Shown: positions 1 through 12,250 of the stretch, in pieces
Position numbering within the stretch: the stretch's first letter is position 1
Layout: each line of letters opens with the position of its first letter
Assembly (NCBI RefSeq): GCF_000247695.1
Contig: NW_004624785.1
Location: forward strand, 761,543-825,542
DNA: 64,000 nt
Origin: Heterocephalus glaber
Lineage: Eukaryota; Chordata; Mammalia; Rodentia; Bathyergidae
Direction: 5' to 3'
The notes under the pieces: generated by a model
What the model was told of the DNA's origin: nothing
The model's input: the letters and a program-made list of their open reading frames with translations, nothing else
Databases searched by the model: none
Translations under genes and position numbers: made by a program

Positions 1-334
1 GATGTGAGAAACTGAAAGTGTAAATAAGGACTAAAAGGTATAATAGATAATGTGAAATAGGAAGAAAAGGGGCAAAGGGGAGGGGGAAGTGGGAGGGGTA
101 GGGAAAAGGGAAGAAGAGAATGGAATTAATATGAGAAAATGAAAAAAAATGGAAACAAAATCTTTGTAAATAGGGACAGATGGAGGGGTTGAAGGGAGGG
201 CAGGGTAATGGGGAAAAAATGGTAATCAAGATATACTATGTAAAGGTACAAATCTCCAATGATGAATGTCATTATATTGTATACCTAAAATGTGCCAATA
301 AAATTAATTTTTAAAAATTCAAAAAAAAATAGAA
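1..334 (+). mobile_element. L1 3' UTR and tail
   Basis: A G/A-rich polypurine tract (about 60-220), then a short 3' segment ending in caataaaat and an A-rich tail, is the usual L1 3' UTR layout. The element enters from before position 1, so its ORFs are not visible. Confidence 0.55.
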
Positions 335-335
335 T

Positions 336-996
336 TTTTCTATAAGGTAAAAAAAAATTTCATAGACTGATATGACCTAATAGGCTTCTTCCTCCTATCT
401 GATTACTAACTCTCATATATTAGCAATCTAGGCTAATTATTGATGATATTTAAAGCTGAAAAAAATCCAAATACTAAAAAAAAAGAAAGTTACCCAAGAT
501 ATGTGATTAGTTAGCAAAAACTGAGGATATAGAACAGTACATATGGTGTGTCCAAAATATATGCATACATACATACATATGCTTTTGTACACGTGCATAC
601 ACATTTCTCAGAGTACACTATAAAATTGCTGCAGTGGTTACAGTAACTGAGGGAAGAGTGAGTATGGAGAGGTGAACTAATTTTCACTTAGTTGGCCTCT
701 GTACTATTTGAATATTTACCATAGCATGTAATTCTTTGTAATTTCTTAAATCAAGATGAAAATTACTCTCAAAATGGTCAACAGGCTCGATTATGACAAT
801 TCAAAGAAATTCAAGTGACAAATATACATATAAAAATTACTGCCTAGAAATTCATTCAAATCAGATGTTATTAACCATACATACTAAGGTTAAGCATAAA
901 AAAAGTTAGATTTTTAAATCTTTTTTCTCCATTTCCTCTATAACCTTTCTTGCTACCCACAGTCAGTATGAATTTGGGAGCTACAAACTAATTTTA
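336..996. other. AT-rich intronic sequence, nothing recognised
   Basis: Contains only short A-runs and an imperfect catacata stretch near 561-600. No exon or family member is recognised. Confidence 0.6.
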
Positions 997-1012
997 ACAT
1001 AGCCTAAGTAAG

Positions 1013-1096
1013 GGGCTGGGGATTTAGCACAGTGGCACCGCTGCCTGCCTCACAAGCACAAGGTCCCAAGTTCGATCCCCAGTACCAAAAAAAAAC
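1013..1096 (+). mobile_element. ID-type tRNA-derived SINE
   Basis: Full-length ID-like SINE with box A (ggatttagcacagtggc), box B (gttcgatcccc) and an A tail. It is flanked by a perfect 16-bp target duplication acatagcctaagtaag at 997-1012 and 1097-1112, which indicates a fairly young insertion. Confidence 0.9.
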
Positions 1097-1112
1097 ACAT
1101 AGCCTAAGTAAG

Positions 1113-2834
1113 ATAAAATTTACAAAATACAGTTTAAATGCACAAGTGTAGACTTCAAAGCCAATGAATGTTTTCCAACAATCCATACCACTGTATCCTT
1201 TATGGAGTGAAGGAGCTATAATCATGGAGCTATAATCCTTCAAAGATAATTTTAAGAAGACCCAGGCACTTCTGAGTTTTCCAGATTTCCTTCTAGAACC
1301 CAGCTTGCACATGGGGCACTTGTAAGTACATCCTGTAGGCACGACACCTATTCAAATTATACTCCAATGCATCTTTTTAAAAAGTAGTACCTCCCTCGAT
1401 GTGCAGTAACATTCCAGAGATGCTGAGTTTTGGGGGGCTGTAGTTTCCACTTAAAGGGTACCTTCCCAACTAAGACTTTCCCATCAGCCTCTTAGATTAT
1501 GAGAATTTCTTACTTTCTCTCTGACTTTGTGGTACCTCCACTTCCAAGAAGGCGACTCTATGCTTTCCCTCAGGCATCGCCTTCTAGGAGTCTCATCTCT
1601 CCATTAACCTCTTCCCTATTTCATTCTCTCCAGTAATGTGATTTCAAATCCATTTGTCTGCATCACCAACTCCATCCTCTACCCCTGCACTTCTCCAATG
1701 GGGGCAAGGATTTATTTTGTTCCTTGTGGTGTCCCTGGAGCCACATGGTAGCATTTTGGATAAATCTGCAACAGGGTCACAAGTCCAAGTTACTTTGGAG
1801 GTACTCCTTTGTGACTCCTTTGAGTGTGTTCAACAACCCAATGGAGGTCATTATATTGCTTACAGTTGGTCCCAGTAGTGGTGGGTAGTTGTAGTGGGTA
1901 GTTGTAGTGGTAAGTAGTAAGGTAATAATGACAATAATAGTAAATGTGTGATGAATAAATTAGTCTGAATAGCATTGGTATCTAACACAATTGGGCTCAA
2001 CTCTCTCACTTTATGAGGAATATCATCATGTAAACATATATTTTAGTTTAAAGATTCCTTAAGCAAGTGTCTTTAAGCAAAATCCAAGTGAAAGTTCTAG
2101 GTCCTGCCCAACACCTATTCTCTTGTACATGCGTTATATGGATAGTTCTAGTATCGCCATCCACAGCCACATTCTGCCACAAGCTTCAGAGAGCTCCACA
2201 GACACTCAGCTCTCTGGAGAACTTTCACAAGCCATGTGTCCATCTTTGCATGTGGCTCAACAGTTTCAGTTTTTCTTTTATTGATTATACAGCCAAAGTG
2301 CTGGTAGAGGAAAACCATTTTTCTAGCATTAGTCAAAGAACTGTTCACAGAGCTCTTTTGAAAGCTGAAATGCTCCTTTCCCCATGCCCTTCCTCTTCCC
2401 CATCATGCCATCTCCTGACACACACTTAAGTGAAATTATTTAATTTATAGGGTCTTTGAAAATGGAAGGAATGGTCTTTAAACCTCTACTTGGGTCCTGC
2501 TGGAAGAATCATTTCCCTAAATAAGAAGAGCCAGAGGGAGGGATCTCTACCTTGTATTTCAACTGTGATCTACTTTAAGGCTTTCCCCCAGGTTCACTGT
2601 CAAGGTGCTGATCTGACTCCTCATAATACTCTGAGTGAGCCAAGAAAAACAGTTATAAGCATTTGAAAATGCAGCCAAAAATATTCAAAGGAAAAAAAAA
2701 GCTTTCCAAGGAAATAATACTGTTTTGAATGTCAAAGAGGGGAAGGGAAATTAGAACAAATGAAAAATACCAAAATGTACTTTTTATTAAACCACAATGT
2801 CATCTCCTTTGGCAAAGGCCTGAAGTTTCAGCCT
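1113..2834. other. Unique intronic sequence with a short tandem motif
   Basis: No gene is recognised. At 1880-1912 a unit around gtgggtagttgta is repeated about twice. Open frames of up to 120 codons (2067-2429) show no similarity I know and are not supported as genes. Confidence 0.55.
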
Positions 2835-2945
2835 TGAGCCCACAGCTTCATGTCTCCCAGACTGCAAGCTCCCTGAAGGCCAGAACTGCGTAAGTGCCTG
2901 GTATGCAATTGCTAAGTGAGTGACTATGTTGTCATTCATATTTTT
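2835..2945 (+). mobile_element. L2 3'-end fragment
   Basis: The segment agactgcaagctccctgaag followed by a ccagaactg...gtgcctgg core is the typical L2 3' terminal region, decayed. Confidence 0.5.
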
Positions 2946-4190
2946 CAGACTGAAAAATTATACCCGTCTGCGAGTTCTTTATGCCACTTGCTTTTAGTCC
3001 ACTTTCTAAAGCTTTCAGGATCAGGAAAAAAAATGAACAGTATCTCACATCTGACAAGTCTTATCTGATATGCTTTTCTCACCTGCAGTATATCCCACAT
3101 GCCCTATAGAAGCCCTAATGCCCAATTCCCAACCTTTAGGCAATAAACAGGCTAGGAGTGCTCTGTTCATTCTTTAAATAACATTCCTGTGTCCTTCCTC
3201 TGCAAATTCATCTGACAATGCTGATTTTTAAAATACTTTCCTATCCTTTGCAAAGGTCCTTAATAAACTATCAATAAAGATAGTATTGATAAATTGTTAT
3301 GATGATATTAGTTACAATATTACTTAACAGCTATTGAGAGCCTATCCCAACACAGAACATAGAAGGAACTTTAAAGAAAAAAAAAGCAGGAATTTGTTGG
3401 ATTTATGCTGATGTATTGTTGGGAAAGTTAAAAAAAAATTATCAATAGAGTTATCTTGATTGTAGGACCAGCCTGGTACCCCACCTCCTCTGACAAAATC
3501 CTTCTTTTATTCCCTCTGTGAAGTTAGGTGCAGTAAGTCTTTGAAACCTTTTATGGGTATCATAGTAGTAACTACAGAACCGGACAAAAGTATGAGAGGT
3601 ATATGGATCTAATCATATGTTATTAAATCATGTAGAAAATGTGTAATTTGGGCAGGATGGGCAGGAAGAATGAAAATAATGTAATTCAGAATTCAGTCAG
3701 GCTGTAGAGAGATCAATAAGAAATAATAAGCCTACATGGGAGGGTGCAGAATTACATCTCCCTAAATAGGATATTAACAATGGAAAGAAGTTGTGAGAGA
3801 ATTTCCTAAAGTTGTCAGTTGAACTCAGAAAAAAAAAATCACCAACTGGATGCTATGGGTGCTGAGTCGTCTCTTCTCACCACAGAAACTAAACTGGGCC
3901 CCAGGTGCCCATTGGTGGCCTGGTGTAATGCACATATGCAGCCCAGGGTGTCTCAGCCTTAATAAAATTCTCTGGCTGCAGCCCAACTGAGATAGCATCA
4001 TCATCATTTCAAACTACAGCACTGCACCTCTGAAAATCCCCTTCTGCCCCAACACAGCATGAACCAGTGTGAGCATTCCTTCTGGTTTTATTTTAAAGGT
4101 AAGAGGGAAGAACAACACCATTATTTTCAAAATCAAATGTGTCAGCCAGCCAGCCTAATTTTATAGCTAGTTAGATCATTAGGGCTTGAG
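2946..4190. other. Unique AT-rich intronic sequence
   Basis: No repeat family or exon is recognised with confidence; there are only short A-runs. Confidence 0.5.
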
Positions 4191-4194
4191 AAAA

Positions 4195-4330
4195 TCTTAG
4201 CCATTCAGTATATTTAGGGGTAAAGAAAATCTCCACAGGAAGGCAAAGGAAGTTAGCCACAGGCACACAGCTGGATAGTGGCAGGTCCAGGACCAGCACT
4301 CAGTTATCTTTTTGCAAACTGACTATGGTC
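4195..4330 (-). mobile_element. MIR fragment
   Basis: The stretch around cacacagctggatagtggcag resembles the reverse complement of the MIR core downstream part. Decayed. Confidence 0.4.
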
Positions 4331-5412
4331 TAGAACAACCCAGTGACTTTAGATTTGACTCTTAGAAAAACAGCCAAACACTAAATGAGTCGCAGGAACT
4401 CTGCCATCCCAACTCATCACGTAATTTCTGGACTTTCCCTATAACTTCAGAGAGAAGAGCAAGAGCCAGAGCTCTAAGTGCTGTGATGTTAACATTCTAG
4501 GTCTTCAGTTCTGGGGGATCAATGGGCTGATGGAGGCAGTTGGAAGTTTCTGTCTCAGGAGATGACTTTTCCTTGTGCAATCAAGCCAGCCCAGGCAAAC
4601 AGGAAAACCAGTTCCACTTCAAGCTGGAAGATCCTTGCCAAAGACAGATGAAGGCATCTGGCTGCCACTCTGAGCGCAGGACCTGCAGAGAATTTACGCA
4701 CAACAGAAGTCTCTAGCAAGTGCAAGGCAAGTTCAGCCTTGGCCTTAGGTTCCCTTAAAATCCAACGCTGACCCCCCATTTGTGTTCTCTCGTCACCTGA
4801 AACAGGCTGTTAGGTAGAAGAGTAATTGGGTGAAAATGAGTATTTGTTACTTCACTTCCGCTCACTGCTTTGGTTGGCCATCTAAAAATGACCGGCAGTA
4901 TTTCTTTTTCCTCCTTTTTCCTACCCCTATTCTCCTTGGTAAAAATCACTAGCATTTAGATAAAGATATCCCATAGAGTTAGCTGTTGTCTGTGTGTCAC
5001 CAGCTGTTAAATGCTTCAGGAAACACTATCTACTTTCCCCAAAAGAACAGGACAATTGTTTCTTATGCAGTATAGTTTATGATAGCAGACATGAAACATC
5101 ATCCCCATCCAAGCTAAGACCTAGGTATACACACTATGTTGAAGAAGACAACTGAGGAACAACAGGAGAATTTCATAGTAAACGTTTGACCACTGTTGGA
5201 TACATCCTCAATCTCTGTATTTGAATCTGCCTTTCTCCAAGTCTCTTTCCCTAAGAGGAAGTGTCTCTCTTCTCAAGGACAAGGCCTCCACCTGGCTTTG
5301 GATCCAGCCCTCCTGCCTTCTCAGGAACCCTGAATTGCCAAATAAACTGACTCTTTATCTTAGAGTCAGGTGATCTTTGTCAATTTATCTTGGTCTCTAC
5401 CATTTAAAAGCG

Positions 5413-5413
<1 letters not shown>
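4331..5413. other. Unique intronic sequence
   Basis: Nothing recognised with confidence between the MIR fragment and the TG microsatellite. Confidence 0.5.

Positions 5414-5452
<39 letters not shown>
5414..5452 (+). repeat. (TG)n microsatellite
   Basis: About 19 uninterrupted GT units, directly 5' of an old ID SINE. Likely length-polymorphic. Confidence 0.95.
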
Positions 5453-5454
<2 letters not shown>

Positions 5455-5545
5455 AGGGGAGTGGCTCAAGGGTAGAGCACTTGCCTAGAATGCTGAAGGC
5501 CCTGGGTTCCTTTCTCACCATCACGGAAAAAACCAAAACAAAACG
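5455..5545 (+). mobile_element. Old ID-like SINE
   Basis: gtggctcaagggtagagcac, then ccctgggttc, then an A-rich tail: a classic ID layout with substitutions in box B. Confidence 0.75.
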
Positions 5546-5579
5546 CAGCCTCACATCCCTAACCAGATGTTGACCTCTC

Positions 5580-6180
5580 TTCTCCCCTGCACGGCCAAAC
5601 TTGTAGAGTTTGAATCTGCTATCCCCACTCTCATCTCACCAGAACACCTCTTGTTAAGGTCACCAGTGACCAGTATGTCCCCAAACCTGACAACCGCTCT
5701 GCTCTTAGCACCAGTGTTCATTTAACATTGACTGCCCGTCCTTCCGGAAGCGCTCTTTCCCCCGCTGTTGTCCACCGCAGGGCCTCTTCCTCCTGCCCTG
5801 CTACTTTCAGCACCTGCTCGGCCCTTCTCTGTCCATCTTCTGTGTTTCCGGGCAGCCACTCTCTGAGCTAAACTATGTTCTACAACACACACATAGCTTC
5901 TGAGGTTAGACACAAGCACCTCACACTCAGGGACTCAAGCACTTTCTCCTCTCCCCACTCCACCACCAGCCATCCCACACTGTAAACCAGGACCTCACCT
6001 TCACTGGCATCCCCACATCCAACTAAGCAAAGTTAAAGCTACCTTCTCTGAGGCGTCACCTCTGTGACTTGCTTCCATCTCCATCAGCACTCCTAAATTT
6101 CCTCACAGCTTCTTTCCTCATGTGCTCCCATCCACTCTGACCCCTCCAGTCAGCTCCCCACACTTAAACCAGACTTGTCA
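5580..6180 (+). mobile_element. L2 internal fragment
   Basis: Pyrimidine-rich sequence with phrases typical of the L2 reverse-transcriptase region, for example ttgttaaggtcaccagtgac. Highly decayed with no usable frame. Confidence 0.5.
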
Positions 6181-6185
6181 TTTCA

Positions 6186-6201
6186 GTGTGTGTGCGTGTG
6201 T

Positions 6202-6232
<31 letters not shown>

Positions 6233-6233
6233 G
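6186..6233 (+). repeat. (TG)n microsatellite, imperfect
   Basis: GT units interrupted by gc and ta steps, adjoining the B4-like SINE on its 3' (tail) side. Confidence 0.9.
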
Positions 6234-6396
6234 TACTGAGGATTGAACCCTGGTGCCTTGGCACTGAGCTACATCCCCAGGCCTTTTTTATTTTGGGACA
6301 ATCTCTTGAAGAGGCTCAGGTGGGACCCAAATTTGCAATCCTCTTGCCTCCACCTCCCAAAATGCTGGGATTACAGGTGTACACCAGTGTGTCCAT
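6234..6396 (-). mobile_element. B4-like composite SINE (ID plus B1 parts)
   Basis: On the minus strand a B1-like left part (ending near tgctgggattacag on the plus strand) is followed by an ID-like right part (tggtactgaggattgaaccc on plus). This fused order defines rodent B4. Confidence 0.8.
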
Positions 6397-6402
6397 CTGC
6401 AA

Positions 6403-7160
6403 CAAGCACTCTATCCTCACCTATGGTTTCCTACTATTTGTCTGACAGACCAGTGTGGTCCCCTCTTCCAGCTGCTCAAAAGGGCAGGACCAAGCCCTGC
6501 CTGGAAAGTGCTCTGCTCCACACCTACTTTGCCAGGTTGGCTTCCCTCATTCTTCAGAGCTGGGCTTCCCCCAGAGTGGACCACCACCCAACCCTGGTGA
6601 TCCCCCCACCCAGGCTAGATTAGATGGACAGCACATCTATTACTGGGGAAGCTTGAGTATTACAGGGATAGCAGACAGGGCCCCAGTATGGAAACACTCT
6701 TGTGTGTCTGTGAGAAGTCATACCTCCAAGGCTACCCGCAGCCGATGCCTGGGTGTAGTGGGGACACTAGGACTGGCCCTTTCCTGGGAGCCCTGTCCTC
6801 TGACTTTGACTCAAGGGCTTACCAATGGCTTTTCCAAACCTGCCCTAAACTGCACAAGATGTTTCTATACAACCTTCTCTTCCTTCTTACCCCCGCTGGA
6901 GTAAGACCTCCAAGTGTAAATGCTCTCCCTGGTTTCCAGCCCTTTCTCCACCCTCTCCTTTATCAGGGCATTGCCCTTAAATCCCAGTACATTTAATCCC
7001 TTTGCATTTACTTCTCTGAGGACCCAGACAGACACAACCTGCAACCCTCCAACCCTAAGCTCCATGGTGCAAGCACTTTGTCTAGGTTGCTAGTTGGTTT
7101 CCAATACCTGGTGCATAATTCCAGATATGTATTTGAGGAATTAATGAGCGAATCAATTAA
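6403..7160 (+). mobile_element. L2-like fragment block
   Basis: Decayed pyrimidine-rich sequence in the same orientation as 5580-6180, closing with a segment (7060-7150) like the L2 3' end (tgtctaggttgc...acctggtgcata). Open frames of up to 149 codons here (6455-6904) are accidental readings of it. The middle part is uncertain. Confidence 0.35.
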
Positions 7161-8796
7161 TTGTCATTTTGGATGAACCTAGAATACAGACATCGAGAAT
7201 CTCTCATTGATTTTATTTCCTCTACTTAGTGCCACACATATCTACATAAAACACATGGGTACACTCTCAGGCCGTCACTGAGTGTGCAAATTCTCAACTA
7301 GTAGACAGTCATTGTGGAACCCAATCCCTGTCATGCTGCAAGGTAAGTGACACATTAGCTTCTATGAAAATTAGACAGGTACAGAAAGAAAAATGTTGGA
7401 TGGCCTTTGTGATGTCATCCTACAAGTCCTTTCTACAGAGAAAGGAATACAGTGGTACTTAATAGACAGGAGATTCATCCCTCGTGGTGAATGTTCCTGA
7501 GAAACCACTGTTGAGTATAGGCACAAATCTTCTGGAAAAAAAAATAATTTGTAGATAGAGAAGAGTTTTAAGGTTCCATGGAGACATGTTTTAGATGGAT
7601 AAAGACATTTTAGAAACTGCAATGGAGAAACCTTTTCAGCACCCACACATCCTTCCCACTAAGTTTCTGAATATGAGATATGTTCGGCTGCCTTCTGACT
7701 TTAAAAAAAAAAAAAAAAAAAACTTTAAAAGAGACACCTAAAAAAGGAAAAAAAAATCAACCTGAAAGAACATTACCTGCTATTTCAGGTAATTTTAAAA
7801 CTACAAAATAAGAAATTCCCCTTCCTGAGGTAAACTGTCTGATGGTGATGTCACATCACTGAGTACTGGAAAACAGAACCAGAGAATCCTCACTGTGAGA
7901 GTGAGGATGGGGCTGTCCATCTGTATCTCTCTGCAGAGACATCTCTGGGGGATCCTGACCACAGCCTTCGTTTTGGAGAGCCATTCCCCAAAGATGGTAT
8001 TGTAAGATAACGTGTCAGCCCAACAGGCAGAGAACCTGGGGACTCATAGAGCTGCCCCCTGCCTCCCAGGAGAGCCCCATATAACCACAGATTTCACAGA
8101 TACTTAATAAGTGTGCACTCCACAGCAGGAAAGGCTCTGAGCATTGAAACTGCTCTACAGACAGGCATTACATGCTGCCCCCACCACCCCACACACTCAG
8201 GGCTCCGCTCCTCAGTTCTCATTTGGATCTGTCACACAGCAGTGTGGGCTGACTTTCCCATGAAGATCTCCAACAGCTAACACCACTGTCTCTCTAAAAG
8301 ACACTTATCTGAAAGCTGTTGTATCTGTAACCTCAAAATATACTGATTCCACAACCTGTGTTCTTTTCTGTAGACCTTGCTTTCCCATCCTGTGTGCTCA
8401 CTCAGGCCCTTTTTCACATCCAGAACTCCACATGTACAATGTGACTCATGGGTTTGCTCTGGCTCTGGCCTGAGTGTAGACCTAGCTAAACTCTTTCCTG
8501 CCCCAAGGAGACCATGATGCTCTTGTCTTACCACACCACTCTGCAGGTTACCAAAGTCATTTTAGTGGTATCATTTCCACCTGAATTTTGAAGGTAATGA
8601 TTACTCCAAACAAAGATAATTCCCACTACCTTAGAGTCTATTATCCAGCCATTAATATTCAACACACTTCAGATTCAAGGCTATTCCTTATTCCCCTACC
8701 CCAATTGCCCACTAAGTCATTGAAAGAACACAACTACACATATACCCAATGACTTTGTGGTCTAAACCAGTAGCCACATAGCAAAGGCACGTGAGA
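7161..8796. other. Unique intronic sequence with a poly(A) run
   Basis: A 20-base A-run lies at 7703-7722. Nothing else is recognised; the short frames have no visible similarity. Confidence 0.5.
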
Positions 8797-9335
8797 AGCC
8801 CTTTTTAACTCTTTATTTTGAGATAATTGCAGGCTCATAAGAAGTGCAAAAATAGTGCACACAGTACTAACCTTATAATTTCTTCTTTCCTTTGCTTATT
8901 TTCCTTAACCTTAACCTTCATTTCACTGATATTATCTTCTAAGAAAGTACTTATCACCCCATTTCCCCAATAATGACATCTTATGTAATAAAATGAAGTT
9001 GGTTGGTAGAGTACAATGGGAAGACTGCAGACTTCACTACATAGCACCATTCTTTGCATGTACTTATTTGATATCATCTTTGTATATAATTTTATGATAT
9101 TTTATCATATTAATATAATCAAAACATAGCACTATCCCATCAACACAAAGGATCTTGTCTCTCCTCTTTAAATTCACATACTCCTTCCCCTCTCCTTACC
9201 CCTGGCAATCACATATCTATTCTCCATCTCTACAATGTCATTTTGAGACTATTACATAAATGATGTCACACAATATATAACCTCTTGAGACTGGCTTTTT
9301 TTCACTCATTGAAAGCTTTCAATAAATAATATTTC
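8797..9335 (-). mobile_element. Ancient L1 (L1M-type) fragment
   Basis: The plus strand shows the familiar antisense L1M phrases, for example ttattttgagataattgcag near 8815, tctccatctctacaatgtca near 9222, and a ggctttttttcactcattga run near 9294. Confidence 0.6.
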
Positions 9336-10244
9336 CTGAGTTTTATCACTGTGCCATACCCCGTCTCCACTCCCCCACCCCCAACCCAAACTTCTGATTC
9401 ACTAGGTCCACAGTGAGCCCTAGAGAATGGCATTAAAAAACAAAGTTGCCAAGGAATCCTTAAATGGGCCTATACTATTTCCTCTGGCTAATGGATGACT
9501 GTGGTGTTAAAGATGGAAACAAATCTCTTGCTAATGGTAGGTAATATTACATCTATCACCTCCTTTGTTTGCCACATCCTACAGGGTATCCAAAATATTA
9601 GATTTGTCAGATGAACTACTGAACTTCCATATAAAATGGCACCAGTGTTCACCTCATAGCTTGTTCTTTCTAAGGTACATGAAAATTTGAGTTTGTGAGG
9701 TTTTTTTCCAAAATTATTTCTGGCTCAAATGTCCTTAAGCCTTTATGCATAAACTTTGATTTTTTTTTCATTCAGAATCATTTTTTTTTCAAACAAAATG
9801 CACTGTAATGAATCTGGCTAATTGTACTAAACAAGCAATCCCTATACCCACACAGCACTAACATGGCTCATGTTACTCATTTATTTTTCCCACCTTTAAT
9901 GGAAGATGATTACAAAATACGTATACATGTTTTGACTACAGCTTGGCTGACCTTGGGACAGAGAATTCGTGAAAACAAATACCACCAGGTAAGGGCAGAC
10001 TCTCAGTCACAAATGTAAGCCACCAGGAAAGGACATTTGGGACTCACTAAGAAGCTAGCCTGTTCTCTCCACTTTCTATGGGGACTTGAAAATCTCTTAG
10101 AACAGCTCCAGGAGGCCAGGTAGTGGAAGACCAACCTCTCACGATGCCCTTGGAAGAAATGGAAAACCACACAGAAACACTTCCATGAGGTTGCAGTGAA
10201 GGCAAAGAAAGGGAGGAAGAGATGAGAGCATGCACTTTATTCAT
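9336..10244. other. Unique AT-rich intronic sequence
   Basis: No gene or named repeat is recognised; there are several T-runs near 9760-9792. Confidence 0.5.
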
Positions 10245-10395
10245 TCCTTTGTTCTTTCATTCAATCACTGTACTCTCCCACTAGAACATCAACCCCATGA
10301 GGGCAGACGCGTGGTGTGAGTGGTGTGTCTTGTCCCCTACTCTACTCTAGTGCTTGACTTATCTCTAGTACTCAGTAAATATCTGTGGAGCACCA
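10245..10395 (+). mobile_element. L2 3'-end fragment
   Basis: tagaacatcaaccccatgag, gggcag, then agtgcttgac...tactcagtaaatatctgtgg follow the L2 3' end order. Confidence 0.6.
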
Positions 10396-11415
10396 TATTT
10401 ACCCAGTGCCTAAGGCAGTGGCCAGCTCCATGTCCAGCACCTTGCTGGCAGAGAAAGGAGGTCACTTATGTGAACAGTACTTAAATTGCTTCTACCAAGA
10501 AGAGCCACAAGGAGCAAGCTCCATGCATGATCCACAAATGAGCTACCTGCTGCTGCCTCAGGCTCTGGAAAGCAGAGTGCAGTCAGAACACCTGATGAGC
10601 TACCATAGAAATGCCACCAAGGGCCACCGATGTCCCATCTAGCCTAGCCTCAGATCTCAGCACCCTGCCCCCTCCAAGTATGGATTCAACACAGACTTTC
10701 CCCTGGGTTATGAAGGCGAAAAGTGCTAACATTTGTTAATAACTGTGTGCTTTGTCTTCCATGGTAGTAGATTTATCAGGACACAAAGAAGCCCAGAAAA
10801 GATGCATTTCCTAACTGGACTTGCTGCTAATTAGGGCCTGGTGACTCAGAGCTAGCAAATGGGATGCAAATGAGCATGCCACACAGCAACTCTGAAAGAG
10901 TATCTGGGGGCTCTTTTTGCCCCCTCCTTCTTCTCTTACTCATCCTAGTACCTGTAAATCAGGTGCAACAGCCAGAGCGCTGCCTGGCATCTTGGGACAT
11001 GAAAACATGGGATACATCCTAGGAAACAGGAAAAGATGAGCAGGAAAGAGCTTAGGTTTCCAAACATCCCATGGACAAGTCACCAAAGCCAGCCCAGACT
11101 GCCCTCCTCTGACATTTTATATGGAAAGAAAAGTCTTTATCTTGATGAAGGTACTATGATTTGGGAGTTTCTACCATTTATAACGAAAGCTAGTCCTCAC
11201 TAAAACTGATATAAAAGAGATTTACCCTAATAATCCATCCTGCCAACAAAGTGGTATCTTAAAAATTTGCCATAATTAATATATCTGCCTCCTTCTTAAG
11301 CCTACTTCTACTTTTGGCCTTTATCACTTCTTTAGGTTAAAGAGCTTCATATTTTCTAGAAACACAGCAGTACTTACAGGAGCATGGGGACTCACATCAT
11401 AAAATCCTGCTTCTT
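10396..11415. other. Unique intronic sequence holding the motif cluster
   Basis: An 85-codon frame (10385-10642) has no recognisable domain. The part around 10.8-10.9 kb carries the clustered homeodomain, AP-1 and octamer motifs. Confidence 0.5.
10827..10871. promoter_or_regulatory. Candidate enhancer motif cluster in intron 1
   Basis: Within 45 bp are the homeodomain palindrome ctaattag (10827-10834), a perfect AP-1 site tgactca (10842-10848) and a perfect POU octamer atgcaaat (10864-10871). I recognise no repeat here. Three full-consensus sites so close are suggestive, but the call rests on motifs only. Confidence 0.35.
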
Positions 11416-11430
11416 GCTTATTTAATTTTC

Positions 11431-11487
11431 TTTTTTTTTTTTTTTTTTTGGTGCCGGGGAGCGAACTTGGATCCTTGCGCTTGCGCA
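11431..11487 (-). mobile_element. 5'-truncated ID SINE
   Basis: Only the 3' half of an ID SINE (on minus: ctgcgcaagcgcaaggatcc, box B, ggcacc, A tail). It is flanked by a perfect 15-bp target duplication gcttatttaattttc at 11416-11430 and 11488-11502. CpGs are intact, so the copy is young. Confidence 0.9.
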
Positions 11488-11502
11488 GCTTATTTAATTT
11501 TC

Positions 11503-12035
11503 AAGAAGGAGATGGCGAGTTTCCTTTGCCAGGCAATCCACTAACCAAAGTTTGTTTAGCTCTGAGCCTTTATGCCATTCTAACTGACCTGGAATAAACA
11601 AGGTGCTTGGGGACAGACAAACAAGAGGTACCTGACCCATCAGATGGAAATAAAATTAATATGCAAGCACTCAACTCTGGCCTTCTTGAAGGTGAATGTA
11701 CACCAATTTCATTATGGTCATGTGGTCAAAGCACCCAAAGCAATTTTGAAAAGACCCCTCCCCCTCTTTATTTTCATTTATTCACTTTATTTTTATTTAA
11801 CTTTGTGTTTTAAAGTGATTCTTTTGTTTCTCCTTAAGAAGGTTTTGATTGAATCATCCACAAAATATATTCTTTATGTACAAAGGAAACACAGTAGTCT
11901 AACACAACCACTGAGAAAAGCTATAGTTTCTAAGGATGAATTTTTATCAGTGGAAACCACACTGAATGAAGAAAGACCCTGAGCTTGTACTGTATTTTCA
12001 GGTACTTTACTACAGATAAAGAATTTTACTTTACA
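11503..12035. other. Unique AT-rich intronic sequence
   Basis: Overlapping frames of 68 and 112 codons (11607-11982) have no recognisable similarity; no gene is supported. Confidence 0.5.
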
Positions 12036-12250
12036 TTTTTAATAATTTTCTTAGCACATATTTGTAATACATAATAATAACATTGATCATGGGCAGTCCG
12101 TACACGTACATCTTAATTTCCTCTTACATCCCCTTTGCCTGCCTTTCCCCTCCCTCCCGCCCTTTCTCTATCTCTTGGTCCTCATCCCATCTGCAAAAGA
12201 TCTATCTCCCCATTTTTTATTATCTTTAGAGCTGGGACAATTACTATGTC
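12036..12250 (-). mobile_element. L1 3' UTR fragment
   Basis: A polypyrimidine stretch with gtacatcttaatttcctctt, resembling the reverse complement of the L1 3' end at about 51.1-51.3 kb in this same window. Confidence 0.5.

Noticed and set aside
5366..5573. Frames reading through the TG microsatellite
   Set aside because: Cys-Val or His-Thr repeats come from the dinucleotide repeat.
6455..6904. 149-codon plus-strand frame
   Set aside because: Pyrimidine-rich L2-like debris with overlapping frames; no ATG-supported gene structure.
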